Source of the DNA: Mesorhizobium sp. Z1-4
Lineage (GTDB): Bacteria > Pseudomonadota > Alphaproteobacteria > Rhizobiales > Rhizobiaceae
Direction: 5' to 3'
Length of the DNA stretch: 54,553 nucleotides
Assembly: GCF_004000235.1 (NCBI RefSeq)
Contig: NZ_RCIO01000004.1
Location: forward strand, 1 to 54,553
This document shows, piece after piece, positions 32,343-42,644 of the stretch. The notes below the pieces were generated by a model. It was given only the letters and a program-made list of their open reading frames with translations. It did not search any database and was not told the origin of the DNA. Positions within the stretch are counted from its first letter, which is position 1, and every line of letters begins with the position of its first letter. The translations under genes were made by a program, and so were the position numbers.

Positions 32343-35246
32343 ATGCTTGAAAAGACCTATGACGCCGCGAGCGTCGAACCCAGGATCACGGACAAATGGG
32401 AGGCGGCCGATGCCTTCCGCGCCGGCGCAGGGTCGAAACCCGGCGCGGACCCGTTCACGATCGTCATCCCGCCGCCCAATGTGACCGGCTCTCTGCATAT
32501 GGGCCATGCCCTCAACAACACCCTGCAGGACATTCTGATCCGCTTCGAGCGCATGCGCGGCAAGAACGTGCTTTGGCAGCCGGGCATGGACCATGCGGGC
32601 ATCGCGACGCAGATGGTGGTCGAGCGCAAGCTCATGGAAAACCAGATCCATCGCCGCGACCTGACGCGCGAGGATTTCATCGACCGCGTGTGGGAGTGGA
32701 AGGGCGAATCCGGCGGTGCGATCCTCAACCAGCTGCGCCGTCTTGGCGCGTCCTGCGACTGGGCGCGTGAGCGCTTCACCATGGACGAGGGACTTTCGGC
32801 CGCGGTGCTCGAGGTCTTCGTCACGCTCTACCGGCAGGGGCTGATCTACCGCGGCAAGCGGCTGGTGAATTGGGATCCGGAATTCGAGACAGCCATCTCC
32901 GATCTCGAAGTGGAGAACAAGGAAGCCGCCGGCCATATGTGGCACTTCAAATATCCGCTGGCGGGCGGCGAAACCTACACCTATGTCGAGAAGGACGAGG
33001 ACGGCAATATCGTCTTTACCGAAGAGCGCGACTACATTTCCATCGCCACTACGCGCCCTGAAACCATGCTGGGCGATGGCGCCGTTGCGGTGCATCCCGA
33101 CGATGAGCGTTATGCGCCGATTGTCGGCAAGCTGTGTGAAATTCCGGTTGGCCCGAAAGAGCACCGCCGCCTGATCCCGATCATCACCGACGAATACCCC
33201 GATCCGGAATTCGGCTCAGGTGCGGTGAAGATCACCGGCGCTCATGATTTCAACGATTACCAGGTCGCGCGCCGCAACAGCATTCCGCTCTACCGGCTCA
33301 TGGATACGCGCGCTGCGATGCGCGCCGACGGCGAGCCTTATGAGCATTGCGCGGCGCAGGCGATGCAGATCGCCAGGACCGGCGACCTGCCGGGTGAAGC
33401 GGAAGTCGACGCGATCAATCTCGTGCCGGACGAATATCGCGGCCTCGACCGCTACGAGGCCCGCAAGCTGATCGTCGACGCAATCAACGCCGAAGGCCTC
33501 GCCGTCACGGTGAAGGACGAAGAAGGCAACGACATTCCTTACGTGGAATCGAAGAAGATCATGCAGCCCTTCGGTGACCGCTCCAACGTGGTCATCGAGC
33601 CGATGCTGACCGACCAGTGGTTTGCAGACGCCAAGACGCTGGCGGAACCGGCCATCGCGTCGGTGCGCGAGGGCCGCACCAACTTCGTGCCCAAGAACTG
33701 GGAAAACACTTATTTCAACTGGATGGAAAACATCGAACCCTGGTGCATTTCGCGCCAGCTCTGGTGGGGCCATCAGATTCCCGCCTGGTACGGGCCGGAC
33801 GGCCATATCTTCGTCGCCAAGACCGAGAAGGAAGCACTGGACGACGCGGTGGAATATTACCTCGCCGTCGACACCCCCTGGAAAAGCTGGGTCGAGGAAA
33901 AGCTCGAAAACTTCAAGCCGGGCGAAATCCTCACCCGCGACGAAGACGTTCTCGACACCTGGTTCTCGTCGGCGCTGTGGCCGTTCTCCACGCTCGGCTG
34001 GCCGGACAAGACGCCGGAGCTGAAGACCTATTACCAGACCGATGTCCTGGTTACCGGCTTCGACATCATCTTCTTCTGGGTTGCCCGCATGATGATGATG
34101 GGCATGCATTTCATGGAAGAAGAGCCCTTCCACACCGTCTACGTGCATGCGCTGGTGCGCGACAAGACCGGCGCCAAGATGTCGAAGTCGAAAGGCAACG
34201 TCATCGATCCGCTGGAGCTGATCGACGAATACGGCGCCGATGCGCTGCGCTTCACGCTGGCCATCATGGCCGCGCAGGGCAGGGACGTGAAGCTCGATCC
34301 GGCCCGCATCGCCGGCTACCGCAACTTCGGCACCAAGCTCTGGAACGCGACCCGCTTCGGCGAAATGAACGGCATGAAGCGCGACCCGGCGCTGAACCTG
34401 TCGGATGTCAAGCTGACCGTGAACCGCTGGATCCTGACGGAGCTATCGCGCACCGCCGGCGAGGTGACGGAGGGCATCACCTCCTATCGCTTCAACGACG
34501 CCGCGAGCGCCGCCTACCGGTTTGTCTGGAACCTCTTCTGCGACTGGTATCTGGAGCTTCTGAAGCCGGTATATTCGGGCGAAGACGAGGCCGCGAAAGC
34601 CGAGGCGCGGGCGGTATCGGCCTATGTGCTCGACGAAATCTACAAGCTCCTGCACCCCTTCATGCCCTTCATGACGGAGGAGCTTTGGGCTGAAACGGCC
34701 GTCGGCGACGAACGCGAAAGCCTGCTTTGCCACGCCGCCTGGCCGCAGCCGGATTTCGCCGATGACGAAGCCGCGGCCGAAATCAACTGGCTGGTCGAGC
34801 TGGTCAGCGGCCTGCGCTCGGTACGGGCGGAGATGAATGTGCCGCCAGCGGCAATCGCCCCGCTGGTGATTGTCGGCGCCAACGCCGCAACGCGCGAGCG
34901 CGCTGCACGGCACGATCCCGCGATCCGCAGGCTGGCGCGCGCCGGCGAAGTCGGTTTTGCCGATGAAGCGCCCAAGGGTGCCGCGCAGATCGTGGTCGGC
35001 GAGGCGACGATCTGCCTGCCGCTCGGCGATCTGATCGACGTGTCTGCGGAGGCTGCTCGGCTGAAGCGGGAAATCGACCGTAATCAGGGCGAGATCGCGC
35101 GCATCCAAAAGAAGCTCGGCAATGAGAAGTTCGTCGCCAACGCGCCGGCAGAAGTGGTCGAGGCGGACCGCGAAAAACTCGCTGAACTGACCGAGACCGG
35201 CGACCGGCTTAAGCTGGCGCTGCAGCGTGTGGAAGCCGCCGCCTGA
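32343..35246 (+). CDS. valS: Valyl-tRNA synthetase
   Basis: The protein has 967 residues. It charges tRNA-Val with valine. The class I signatures are present: HMGH at residues 52-55 (PPPNVTGSLHMGHALN) and KMSKS at residues 612-616 (GAKMSKSKGNVIDP). The editing (CP1) domain in between includes TTRPETMLGDGAVAVHP, and the anticodon-binding and C-terminal coiled-coil regions complete the protein. Length matches the family. ATG at 32343. Confidence 0.97.
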   Translation: MLEKTYDAASVEPRITDKWEAADAFRAGAGSKPGADPFTIVIPPPNVTGSLHMGHALNNTLQDILIRFERMRGKNVLWQPGMDHAGIATQMVVERKLMENQIHRRDLTREDFIDRVWEWKGESGGAILNQLRRLGASCDWARERFTMDEGLSAAVLEVFVTLYRQGLIYRGKRLVNWDPEFETAISDLEVENKEAAGHMWHFKYPLAGGETYTYVEKDEDGNIVFTEERDYISIATTRPETMLGDGAVAVHPDDERYAPIVGKLCEIPVGPKEHRRLIPIITDEYPDPEFGSGAVKITGAHDFNDYQVARRNSIPLYRLMDTRAAMRADGEPYEHCAAQAMQIARTGDLPGEAEVDAINLVPDEYRGLDRYEARKLIVDAINAEGLAVTVKDEEGNDIPYVESKKIMQPFGDRSNVVIEPMLTDQWFADAKTLAEPAIASVREGRTNFVPKNWENTYFNWMENIEPWCISRQLWWGHQIPAWYGPDGHIFVAKTEKEALDDAVEYYLAVDTPWKSWVEEKLENFKPGEILTRDEDVLDTWFSSALWPFSTLGWPDKTPELKTYYQTDVLVTGFDIIFFWVARMMMMGMHFMEEEPFHTVYVHALVRDKTGAKMSKSKGNVIDPLELIDEYGADALRFTLAIMAAQGRDVKLDPARIAGYRNFGTKLWNATRFGEMNGMKRDPALNLSDVKLTVNRWILTELSRTAGEVTEGITSYRFNDAASAAYRFVWNLFCDWYLELLKPVYSGEDEAAKAEARAVSAYVLDEIYKLLHPFMPFMTEELWAETAVGDERESLLCHAAWPQPDFADDEAAAEINWLVELVSGLRSVRAEMNVPPAAIAPLVIVGANAATRERAARHDPAIRRLARAGEVGFADEAPKGAAQIVVGEATICLPLGDLIDVSAEAARLKREIDRNQGEIARIQKKLGNEKFVANAPAEVVEADREKLAELTETGDRLKLALQRVEAAA

Positions 35247-35447
35247 TCGCCGATTGCAGGTTTTGAGCCTCCCGTGCGCGATTTGTGACGATTCGGCAAC
35301 AGTCGGGGCAAGAAGAACGGGCAGGCGGCCTGCCTGCCCAAATTGCCCACTTCCCGCCATAAAACGCGCGCACCCGAAAGGTTCATTCACGCCAGGACGC
35401 ACTCAAGAAGGCGCCCGGCGCAAAACAGATGCGGTTCAGAGCCAACC

Positions 35448-36293
35448 ATGAGTATGTATGTAGCTGGAAAGGGTAACGGGGCTGTCGTCGGCGCTTTTGC
35501 AGCGCTAGGCAAAGCCGCAACGGTACTCTGCCTTGCTGTTCTGGTAGCCACGACGCTTTCTCCCGGCGCTTTCGCGCTGGACGAGAAGGCTGTGACTGCT
35601 GCGCCGGAGCGCAGCCCGTTCGCGGTGTTCCGTTTCGGCTTCACCGCCTACAAGCAAGGCCACAAGGAAGAGGCCGTCGAAGCCTATCGTTACGCTGCCG
35701 AAAACGGCCAGATCGGTGCAAGCTGGAAACTCGCGCGCATGTATGCCGAAGGCGACGGCGTTCAGCGTAACGATTTCGAGGCCTTCAAGTTCTTCAACGA
35801 GATCGTGCGTCAGGATGTCGAAGTCGGCTCGCCCGACGTGCCTTATGTATCCGATGCGCTGGTTGCCGTGGCAAACTACCTCAGGACCGGCATCGAAGGC
35901 ACGCCCGTGAAGCCGAACCTGGCTGCCGCACAGGACTATTACATGCGTGCAGCTGCGACTTACCGTAATCCGGTTGCCCAGTACGAGATCGGCCGCATGT
36001 TCCTCAATGGCGAAGGCGTCAGGAAGAATGTGCGTCAGGCCGGCCGCTGGCTCCAGCTCTCGGCGGAGAAGGGCCATGCCGGCGCGCAGGCCACGTTGGG
36101 CAACATGCTGTTCCACAGCGGCAAGGTCGTTCAGGGACTGGCGATGATGACCGTTGCGCTGGAGACCGCGCACGTTACCGACGTCGACTGGATCAGAACG
36201 ATGCAGGAAGAGGCTTTTGCCATTGCCGGCGAAGCCGACCGGCGCACTGCAATCGCCCTTGCCGGCGATCTCCTGCACAAAACCAGCCACTAA
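35448..36293 (+). CDS. exoR: ExoR-like Sel1-repeat periplasmic regulator
   Basis: The protein has 281 residues. ATG at 35448 or 35454 are possible. The N-terminus is a signal peptide (VLCLAVLVATTLSPGAFA). Sel1/TPR-like repeats follow: ARMYAEGDGVQRNDFEAFKFF, then GRMFLNGEGVRKNVRQAGRW, with further degenerate units. Length and layout match ExoR of rhizobia, a periplasmic inhibitor of the ExoS-ChvI two-component system that controls exopolysaccharide, motility and symbiosis genes. The assignment rests on similarity in plan plus rhizobial setting; other Sel1 proteins remain possible. Confidence 0.75.
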   Translation: MSMYVAGKGNGAVVGAFAALGKAATVLCLAVLVATTLSPGAFALDEKAVTAAPERSPFAVFRFGFTAYKQGHKEEAVEAYRYAAENGQIGASWKLARMYAEGDGVQRNDFEAFKFFNEIVRQDVEVGSPDVPYVSDALVAVANYLRTGIEGTPVKPNLAAAQDYYMRAAATYRNPVAQYEIGRMFLNGEGVRKNVRQAGRWLQLSAEKGHAGAQATLGNMLFHSGKVVQGLAMMTVALETAHVTDVDWIRTMQEEAFAIAGEADRRTAIALAGDLLHKTSH

Positions 36294-36302
36294 GAGCAGG
36301 CA

Positions 36303-36614
36303 CTATTTCCTGACGATGCGGGAATGTCCGGCGGCGACTTCGGTTGCCGCCGCCTTCATATCTGCTTGCGGCGACAACACTGGCTCTGTGTCCGCCATGG
36401 CAAACGGGCATGACTGCTGCAGCGGCGTCCAGGACGAGTTGTTGAGCACCATGCTGCATCGCGCCAGCCGGTCGCCTCCGGGCAGCCTGAGGCATGCGAC
36501 TTCGCCGACGCCGTATTTCTTGCCGGCGGCAACGCACTGACAATCAGCCCGGGCCGGGGCCGCGAAAGCGACAACCAGGCCAGCCAGTGAAAGGCCGAGC
36601 AGCAGCGTTTTCAT
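36303..36614 (-). CDS. Small secreted protein with conserved cysteines
   Basis: The protein has 103 residues. A signal peptide (LLLGLSLAGLVVAFAAPARA) precedes a mature part with five cysteines (DCQCVAAGKK, ACLRLPGG, ARCSMVL and SCPFAM), which would form disulfides in the periplasm. It is convergent with the ExoR-like gene (9-base gap). No family with known function recognised. Confidence 0.7.
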   Translation of the reverse strand: MKTLLLGLSLAGLVVAFAAPARADCQCVAAGKKYGVGEVACLRLPGGDRLARCSMVLNNSSWTPLQQSCPFAMADTEPVLSPQADMKAAATEVAAGHSRIVRK

Positions 36615-36690
36615 GCCCTACATTAGCACAAACGGCCCTTGCGGTCATCCAGGCCGCATTCAGGCGCTCCTGACCCCGTCAGCGCAGGCC

Positions 36691-37497
36691 TTATGCCGCT
36701 TCGAGCGCCAGTTCGGCAATCACCGGCACATGGTCGGACGGCTTTTCCCAGGCCCGGACCCGCTTTTCCACCGTCGTGCCACGCAGATGGTCCGAAGCTT
36801 CCGGCGACAGCATCAGGTGATCGATGCGGATGCCGTTGTTCTTTTGCCAGGCACCAGCCTGATAGTCCCAGAATGTGTAAATCCCGGCTGAATCGTCACC
36901 GGCCCGCAGCGCATCGGTAAAGCCGAGACCTTCGAGGCGGCGCAGCGACTGCCGGCTTTCCGGCATAAACAGAGCGTCGCCCAGCCAGACGTCGATGTTC
37001 TTGGCGTCTTCCGGCTGCGGGATCACATTGTAGTCTCCGGCAAGAACCAGCGGTTCCTCGAACGCCAGCCGGCCTTCGGCCCACCGTTCCAGACGCTCCA
37101 TCCAGCCGATCTTGTAGGGAAACTTCTCGGTATCCACAGGGTTGCCGTTGGGCAGATAGAGCGACACCACGCGCAGCGCCTTCGGCCTGCCATGCCCGTC
37201 GCGCACCGAAAACACGCCTTCGATGAAACGCGCCTGTTCGTCATCGTCGTCGCCCGGAAGCCTGCGATTGACCTCGTCGAAACGCATCTTCGACAGGATC
37301 GCGACGCCGTTGAACCCTTTCTGGCCATGGGTTTCGACATGGTAGCCGAGCGATTCGATCTCCATCCGCGGGAAGTTCTCGTCGACCGATTTGATTTCCT
37401 GCAGGCAGGCAATATCCGGCGAAGTGTCGCCAAGCCATTGCAGAACATTGTCGATGCGGGCCTTGATGCCGTTGATATTCCAGGTTGCGATTTTCAT
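36691..37497 (-). CDS. xthA: Exodeoxyribonuclease III
   Basis: The protein has 268 residues, the typical size. It is a base-excision-repair AP endonuclease and 3' exonuclease. Catalytic motifs: ATWNINGIKARI at the N-terminus, CLQEIKSVDENFP (metal-binding Glu), ALVLAGDYNVIP-type segment (LVLAGDYNVIPQPED), and the C-terminal RIDHLMLS plus SDHVPVIAEL. It is divergent from the NCS2 permease. Confidence 0.95.
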   Translation of the reverse strand: MKIATWNINGIKARIDNVLQWLGDTSPDIACLQEIKSVDENFPRMEIESLGYHVETHGQKGFNGVAILSKMRFDEVNRRLPGDDDDEQARFIEGVFSVRDGHGRPKALRVVSLYLPNGNPVDTEKFPYKIGWMERLERWAEGRLAFEEPLVLAGDYNVIPQPEDAKNIDVWLGDALFMPESRQSLRRLEGLGFTDALRAGDDSAGIYTFWDYQAGAWQKNNGIRIDHLMLSPEASDHLRGTTVEKRVRAWEKPSDHVPVIAELALEAA

Positions 37498-37628
37498 GAA
37501 ACGCTTAGCTGTCTTTCAAATTTATTTTGGTGGTCGGGACCTTGCACAGGGAGGATGCTTCACAGCCGCTCCTGCGCTTCGAATCATCTACGCAAAAAGG
37601 CGCGGTGTTGAGAAGGGGGAACTTCGAA

Positions 37629-38993
37629 ATGACAGACACGACTGCTGACAACAGCACCGCGCTGGAAGACAGGTTGCGGGATCCCGATTACACGCCGCCG
37701 CTCGCCCAGGCCGTGCCACTCGGCATCCAGCACGTGATGGCGATGTTCATTTCCAATGTCACGCCGGCCATCATCGTTGCCGGTGCCGCCGGTTTCGGGT
37801 TCGGCTCCAATTCGCCGGACTTTCCGAACCTCATCTACATGATCCAGATGTCGATGCTGTTTGCCGGCATCGCAACCCTGTTTCAGACGATGGGAGCAGG
37901 ACCGATCGGCGGCAGGCTGCCGATCGTGCAGGGCACAAGTTTCGCCTTCCTGCCGGTCATGATCCCGCTCGTCGCCGGGCAGGGCGTAGCCGCCATGGGC
38001 ACGCTTATGGGCGGTGTCGTCATCGGCGGCATATTCCACTTCTTTCTGGGCACGTTCATCGGCCGGCTGCGCTTTGCGCTGCCGCCGCTGGTCACGGGTC
38101 TCATCGTGCTGATGATCGGCCTGGCTCTGATCAAGGTCGGCATCCAGTATGCCGCAGGCGGCGTACCGCTCATCGGCACCGAGGCCTATGGCGGTGCGCA
38201 GCACTGGGGCGTGGCCCTGGTGGTGATTGTGGTCACGCTGCTTTTGAAGTTTTTCGCAAGGGGCATGTGGTCGATCGCAGCCGTACTGCTCGGGTTGATC
38301 GCCGGATACATCGTCGCGTTGATGCTCGGCATGGTGAATTTCGGCAATGTCGGCAATGCCGGCTGGGTCGCGGTGCCGACGCCTTTCAAATGGGGTTTCG
38401 ACATCACCGCCGCCGCGGTCATCGGCATGTGCTTCATGGCCGTCATATCGGCCATCGAAACAGTCGGCGACGTGTCGGGCATCACCAAGGGCGGGGCCGG
38501 CCGGGAAGCAACCGACAAGGAAATCTCGGGCGCGACCTATGCCGATGGTCTTGGAACCGCAGTTGCCGGCATTTTCGGCGGTCTGCCCAACACCTCGTTC
38601 AGCCAGAATGTCGGCCTCATTTCCATGACCGGCGTGATGAGCCGCCATGTTGTAACCTACGGTGCGATCTTCCTGATCATCTGCGGGCTGATCCCGAAGA
38701 TCGGTGCGATCATCTCCACGGTGCCGATCGCCGTGCTCGGCGGCGGTGTCATCGTGATGTTCGGCATGGTCGCTTCGGCCGGCATCAACATGCTTTCCGA
38801 CGTCGACTGGAACCGGCGCAACATGGTGATTTTCGCCATCTCGCTGTCGGTGGGCCTCGGCCTGCAGCTTGAACCCGGTGCGTTGCAGCACTTGCCCAAG
38901 ACGGCGCAGATACTGCTCACGTCGGGTCTGCTTCCGTCCGCCTTCCTGGCGATCGTGCTCAATCTGGTGCTGCCCAAGGAACTCGAGCGGTAA
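37629..38993 (+). CDS. NCS2-family nucleobase:cation symporter
   Basis: The protein has 454 residues. ATG at 37629 follows a purine-rich ribosome site (AAGGGGGAA). About 13-14 membrane segments. The NCS2 hallmark QNVGLISMTGVMSRHV and the VISAIETVGDVSG segment place it in the uracil/xanthine permease family; the first motif resembles the purine (xanthine/urate) branch. Substrate not certain. It ends at a strong bidirectional terminator shared with erpA. An upstream 130-base leader could hold a riboswitch, but none was recognised. Confidence 0.9.
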   Translation: MTDTTADNSTALEDRLRDPDYTPPLAQAVPLGIQHVMAMFISNVTPAIIVAGAAGFGFGSNSPDFPNLIYMIQMSMLFAGIATLFQTMGAGPIGGRLPIVQGTSFAFLPVMIPLVAGQGVAAMGTLMGGVVIGGIFHFFLGTFIGRLRFALPPLVTGLIVLMIGLALIKVGIQYAAGGVPLIGTEAYGGAQHWGVALVVIVVTLLLKFFARGMWSIAAVLLGLIAGYIVALMLGMVNFGNVGNAGWVAVPTPFKWGFDITAAAVIGMCFMAVISAIETVGDVSGITKGGAGREATDKEISGATYADGLGTAVAGIFGGLPNTSFSQNVGLISMTGVMSRHVVTYGAIFLIICGLIPKIGAIISTVPIAVLGGGVIVMFGMVASAGINMLSDVDWNRRNMVIFAISLSVGLGLQLEPGALQHLPKTAQILLTSGLLPSAFLAIVLNLVLPKELER

Positions 38994-39014
38994 GGCACCC
39001 GCGTAACCCGAACA

Positions 39015-39042
39015 AAAAAGGCCGCGGAAACGCGGCCTTTTT
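39015..39042. terminator. Bidirectional terminator between NCS2 permease and erpA
   Basis: AAAAAGGCCGCG (39015-39026) and CGCGGCCTTTTT (39031-39042) make a 12-bp stem with a GAAA tetraloop. The stem carries A- and T-runs on both sides, so it serves both the plus-strand permease and the minus-strand erpA. Confidence 0.9.
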
Positions 39043-39064
39043 CATGTCCGATACGGAACGCAGG

Positions 39065-39415
39065 TCAGATTGAGAAGCTTGTCCCGCAGCCGCAGGAAGC
39101 GACAGCATTAGGGTTTTTGATCTGGAATGACTGGCCGATCAAATCGTCGACGAAGTCGATCACCGAGCCGCCCATATAGACAAGCGACAACTCATCGATG
39201 AGGACGGTGGCGCCGTCCTTTTCGAACACTTTGTCGTCGTCGTTCTGGCTGTCGGTCAGGTCGATCTTGTAGGAAAAGCCGGAGCAGCCGCCGCCTTCGA
39301 CGGAAACACGCAGCGCTGTCTTGTCCGGTTGCTTGGCAAGTACGGACAGGATGCGCTTTGCAGCTGCATCGCTGATTTCCACCGAATTCATGGCTGTCTT
39401 CGCGTCGGCGCCCAT
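39065..39415 (-). CDS. erpA: Iron-sulfur cluster insertion protein, HesB/IscA (ErpA) family
   Basis: The protein has 116 residues. ATG at 39415 is preferred over GTG 39424 because AAGGTG lies 6 bases upstream. The three conserved cysteines are in GGGCSGFSY and SCGCGTSF. It carries [Fe-S] clusters to target enzymes. It is divergent from dgt with a 75-base gap, an arrangement common in alphaproteobacteria. Confidence 0.94.
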   Translation of the reverse strand: MGADAKTAMNSVEISDAAAKRILSVLAKQPDKTALRVSVEGGGCSGFSYKIDLTDSQNDDDKVFEKDGATVLIDELSLVYMGGSVIDFVDDLIGQSFQIKNPNAVASCGCGTSFSI

Positions 39416-39490
39416 GGCTGTCACCTTGCGTTTGCGTTTCGCTCATAGGTATGAAGCGCCCAGGGGCAAGTCAACCGGCGGCACAGTCAC

Positions 39491-40711
39491 ATGACAGCGA
39501 GCGGCGATCTGCAGGGTATCGGCTTCGGCTACAGGCCGCGCGCGGCCTATGCCACAGACCCGGCGCGCAGCCGCGGACGTTTTTATGCTGAACCGGAAAG
39601 CCCGACGCGAACGCCGTTTCAGCGCGACCGCGACCGCATCATCCACTCAACTGCGTTCCGGCGCCTGAAACACAAGACCCAGGTCTTCATTGCCCATGAA
39701 GGCGACCACTACCGCACCCGGCTGACGCATTCGATCGAGGTGGCCCAGATCGCGCGTGCCCTCGCCCGGGCGCTGGAGTGCGACGAAGACCTCGCCGAGG
39801 CCGTGGCTCTGGTCCACGATTTCGGCCACACGCCCTTCGGGCATACCGGCGAGGACGCGCTGAACGAGAAGATGGCCCGCTGGGGCGGGTTCGATCACAA
39901 CGCCCAGTCGCTGCGCGTCGTGACGCGGCTCGAACGGCGCTACGCCGAGTTCGATGGTCTCAACCTGAGCTGGGAGACACTGGAGGGGCTCGTCAAACAC
40001 AATGGTCCGTTGACCGACGCAGAAGGAAACGGGCTGGATGGCCCCGTGCCGCAGCCGATCCGCGATTACAACGAGCTCGACAATCTGGAGCTCGCAAAGT
40101 TTGCCGGCGTGGAAGCGCAATGCGCCGCGATTGCCGACGATATTGCCTACAACGCACACGACATCGACGACGGGCTGCGCTCCGGCCTGCTGACGCTGGA
40201 CATGCTGCATGAGGTGCCACTCACCGCCGGTCTGCTGGCAACTGTCCAGAGCCGCTATCCGCATCTCGATCCGGCCCGCACCGGGCATGAGATCGTGCGC
40301 AGGCAGATAACGGCGATGGTCGAAGACGTGATTGTCACATCGCGCGGCCGTCTTGCCGGCTTGAACCCGCAACGCGTGGAGGATGTCCGCGCCGCATTCG
40401 CCCCCTGCGTGGTTTTTTCCGAGCAGATGGCGGCCGACGAAAAGAAGCTGAAAGGCTTTCTTTATGCCAATCTCTACCGCAGCCCGGCGGTGATGCAGGT
40501 GCGCGCCCACGCCGAGCAGGTGGTGGCCGACCTCTTCGATGCCTATTACGCGGACCCGCGTCAGATGCCGGAGGGCTGGCGCGAAGGGCTGGACCGGGCC
40601 GAGGAGCGGATCCGGGCGCGCAGCGTTGCCGATTTCCTGGCCGGAATGACCGACACCTACGCCCTGAAGGAACACAAGCGCCTGTTTGACCACACGCCGG
40701 AATTGGTCTAG
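39491..40711 (+). CDS. dgt: dGTP triphosphohydrolase-like HD-domain protein
   Basis: The protein has 406 residues. It hydrolyses dNTPs, classically dGTP, to nucleoside and triphosphate. Metal ligands of the HD domain are visible: RLTHSIEV (His80), VALVHDFGH (His109, Asp110) and a later conserved Asp in [16 protein letters not shown]. The length fits the type 2 (shorter) subfamily found before argS in alphaproteobacteria. It is followed by argS (70-base gap). Confidence 0.94.
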   Translation: MTASGDLQGIGFGYRPRAAYATDPARSRGRFYAEPESPTRTPFQRDRDRIIHSTAFRRLKHKTQVFIAHEGDHYRTRLTHSIEVAQIARALARALECDEDLAEAVALVHDFGHTPFGHTGEDALNEKMARWGGFDHNAQSLRVVTRLERRYAEFDGLNLSWETLEGLVKHNGPLTDAEGNGLDGPVPQPIRDYNELDNLELAKFAGVEAQCAAIADDIAYNAHDIDDGLRSGLLTLDMLHEVPLTAGLLATVQSRYPHLDPARTGHEIVRRQITAMVEDVIVTSRGRLAGLNPQRVEDVRAAFAPCVVFSEQMAADEKKLKGFLYANLYRSPAVMQVRAHAEQVVADLFDAYYADPRQMPEGWREGLDRAEERIRARSVADFLAGMTDTYALKEHKRLFDHTPELV

Positions 40712-40781
40712 GCGAACCACCGTTCAGCCCGACTGAGCCGATTTTCGGGGCGCGTGGGGCGCCAATCTCTGGATTTTCGCC

Positions 40782-42542
40782 ATGAATATCTTCGCCGATT
40801 TCAGCAATCGGATTAAGAAAGCTGTAGAACAGTCTGAAATTAAAACAGTAGATGGCGCCAGTCCTGACCTTTCGCGCGTCACTGTCGAGCCGCCGCGCGA
40901 CCCAAGCCATGGCGACATCGCGACCAATGCTGCCATGGTGCTAGCCAAGGCGGTGGGCCGCAATCCACGCGAGCTGGCCGCCGACATTGCTGCGTTGCTG
41001 GAAAAAGACGCCGATGTCGCGGAGGTGGCGGTCGCCGGTCCCGGTTTCATCAATATGCGTTTTTCGCCGCGCTTCTGGCAGGCGCGGCTTGCCGAAATGC
41101 TTGCAGCAGCTGGCGGTTTCGGCCGCTCCGGCATGGGTGCCGGCCGCAAGATCAACGTCGAATATGTTTCCGCCAACCCGACCGGCCCCATGCATGTCGG
41201 CCATTGCCGGGGTGCGGTTGTCGGCGATGCGCTGGCCAATATTCTTGCCTTCGCCGGCTACGATGTGACCAAGGAATATTACATCAACGACGCCGGCGTG
41301 CAGATCGACGTGCTGGCGAAGTCGGTGCTGCTGCGGTACCGCGAGGCGCTGGGCGAGGAGATCGGTGAAATCCCGGCCGGGCTCTATCCTGGCGACTATC
41401 TCGTGCCGGTCGGCAAGGCGTTGGCCGACGAATTCGGCGCCGGCCTCACCCAGAAGCCGGAAGACGAAGCGCTTGCGATCGTACGCGACCGCGCGATCGA
41501 CGCTATGATGGAGCTGATCCGCGAGGACCTCGCAGCACTCAACGTCCATCATGAAGTGTTCTTTTCCGAGCGTTCGCTGCATGGCGATAACGGCGGCGCA
41601 ATCCGATCCGCCATCAACGACCTGACCCTCAAGGGGCATGTCTACAAAGGCAAGCTGCCACCGCCGAAGGGCCAGTTGCCGGATGACTGGGAAGACCGCG
41701 AGCAGACGCTGTTCCGTTCCACCGAGGTCGGCGACGATATCGACCGGCCGCTGGTGAAGTCCGATGGCGCTTATACGTACTTCGCCAGCGATGTCGCTTA
41801 CATGCGCGACAAGATCGAGCGCGGCTTCGAGGAGCTGATCTTCATTCTCGGCGCCGATCATGGCGGTTATGTCAAACGGCTCGAAGCCCTGGCCAAGGCG
41901 CTGTCCGACGGCAAGGTGAAGCTGGAAGTGCTGCTTTGCCAGCTGGTCAAGCTCTATCGCGACGGTGAGCCGGTGCGCATGTCGAAGCGGGCCGGGGAAT
42001 TCGTGACCTTGCGCGATGTTATCGATGAAGTCGGCCGCGATCCTGTGCGGTTCATGATGCTCTACCGCAAGTCCGATGCACCGCTCGATTTCGACTTTGC
42101 CAAGGTGACCGAGCAGTCGAAAGACAACCCGGTCTTCTACGTTCAGTACGCTTCGGCCCGCTGCCATTCGGTATTCCGGCAGGCCAAGGAGGCATTCGGC
42201 GTTGAGGGGCTGATCGCCCGCGAGGATATGGCGTCGCGATTCGACCGACTCACCGACGAAGGCGAGGTCGGAATCATCCGCAAACTCGCCGAATATCCGC
42301 GTCTGATCGAGCAGGCGGCCGGCGCACACGAGCCGCACCGGCTGGCTTTTTACCTTTACGAGCTGGCAAGTGCGTTCCACACCCACTGGAATCGCGGCAC
42401 TGAGACACCCGGCTTACGGTTTGTTAAGGTTAACGACCAAGAATTGACCTATGCCAGACTCGGGCTGGTGCAGGCTGTCTCGGATGTACTCACATCCGGC
42501 CTCGCGTTGATCGGTGCGGATGCCCCGCAGGAAATGCGCTAG
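40782..42542 (+). CDS. argS: Arginyl-tRNA synthetase
   Basis: The protein has 586 residues. The class I HIGH signature is HVGH at residues 138-141 ([15 protein letters not shown]). The KMSKS motif is partly replaced by MSKRAGEF, as usual in ArgRS. The N-terminal Add1 domain and the C-terminal DALR anticodon-binding domain are intact. ATG 40782. Confidence 0.97.
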   Translation: MNIFADFSNRIKKAVEQSEIKTVDGASPDLSRVTVEPPRDPSHGDIATNAAMVLAKAVGRNPRELAADIAALLEKDADVAEVAVAGPGFINMRFSPRFWQARLAEMLAAAGGFGRSGMGAGRKINVEYVSANPTGPMHVGHCRGAVVGDALANILAFAGYDVTKEYYINDAGVQIDVLAKSVLLRYREALGEEIGEIPAGLYPGDYLVPVGKALADEFGAGLTQKPEDEALAIVRDRAIDAMMELIREDLAALNVHHEVFFSERSLHGDNGGAIRSAINDLTLKGHVYKGKLPPPKGQLPDDWEDREQTLFRSTEVGDDIDRPLVKSDGAYTYFASDVAYMRDKIERGFEELIFILGADHGGYVKRLEALAKALSDGKVKLEVLLCQLVKLYRDGEPVRMSKRAGEFVTLRDVIDEVGRDPVRFMMLYRKSDAPLDFDFAKVTEQSKDNPVFYVQYASARCHSVFRQAKEAFGVEGLIAREDMASRFDRLTDEGEVGIIRKLAEYPRLIEQAAGAHEPHRLAFYLYELASAFHTHWNRGTETPGLRFVKVNDQELTYARLGLVQAVSDVLTSGLALIGADAPQEMR

Positions 42543-42644
42543 GTTCGCGGAACGTTCTGTCACCATTTGCCCACATTGCGCTGGTAACGGCCACGAAACA
42601 GTGACGTCGCCGGCGTCCGACATCGTTTGAGTGCGGGATTAGGC

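Noticed and set aside
35319-35339. Hairpin GGGCAGGC/GCCTGCCC after valS as a terminator
   Set aside because: A stable stem, but no T-run follows, so intrinsic termination is not supported.
37498-37628. Possible purine or xanthine riboswitch upstream of the NCS2 permease
   Set aside because: The leader is long enough, but no aptamer core I know could be matched by eye. A covariance-model scan would decide.
37584-38891. 435-residue frame antisense to the NCS2 permease
   Set aside because: Rich in His, Asp and Arg with no fold pattern, the typical complement of a hydrophobic membrane gene.
40941-42386. 481-residue frame antisense to argS
   Set aside because: Shadow of a certain tRNA synthetase.
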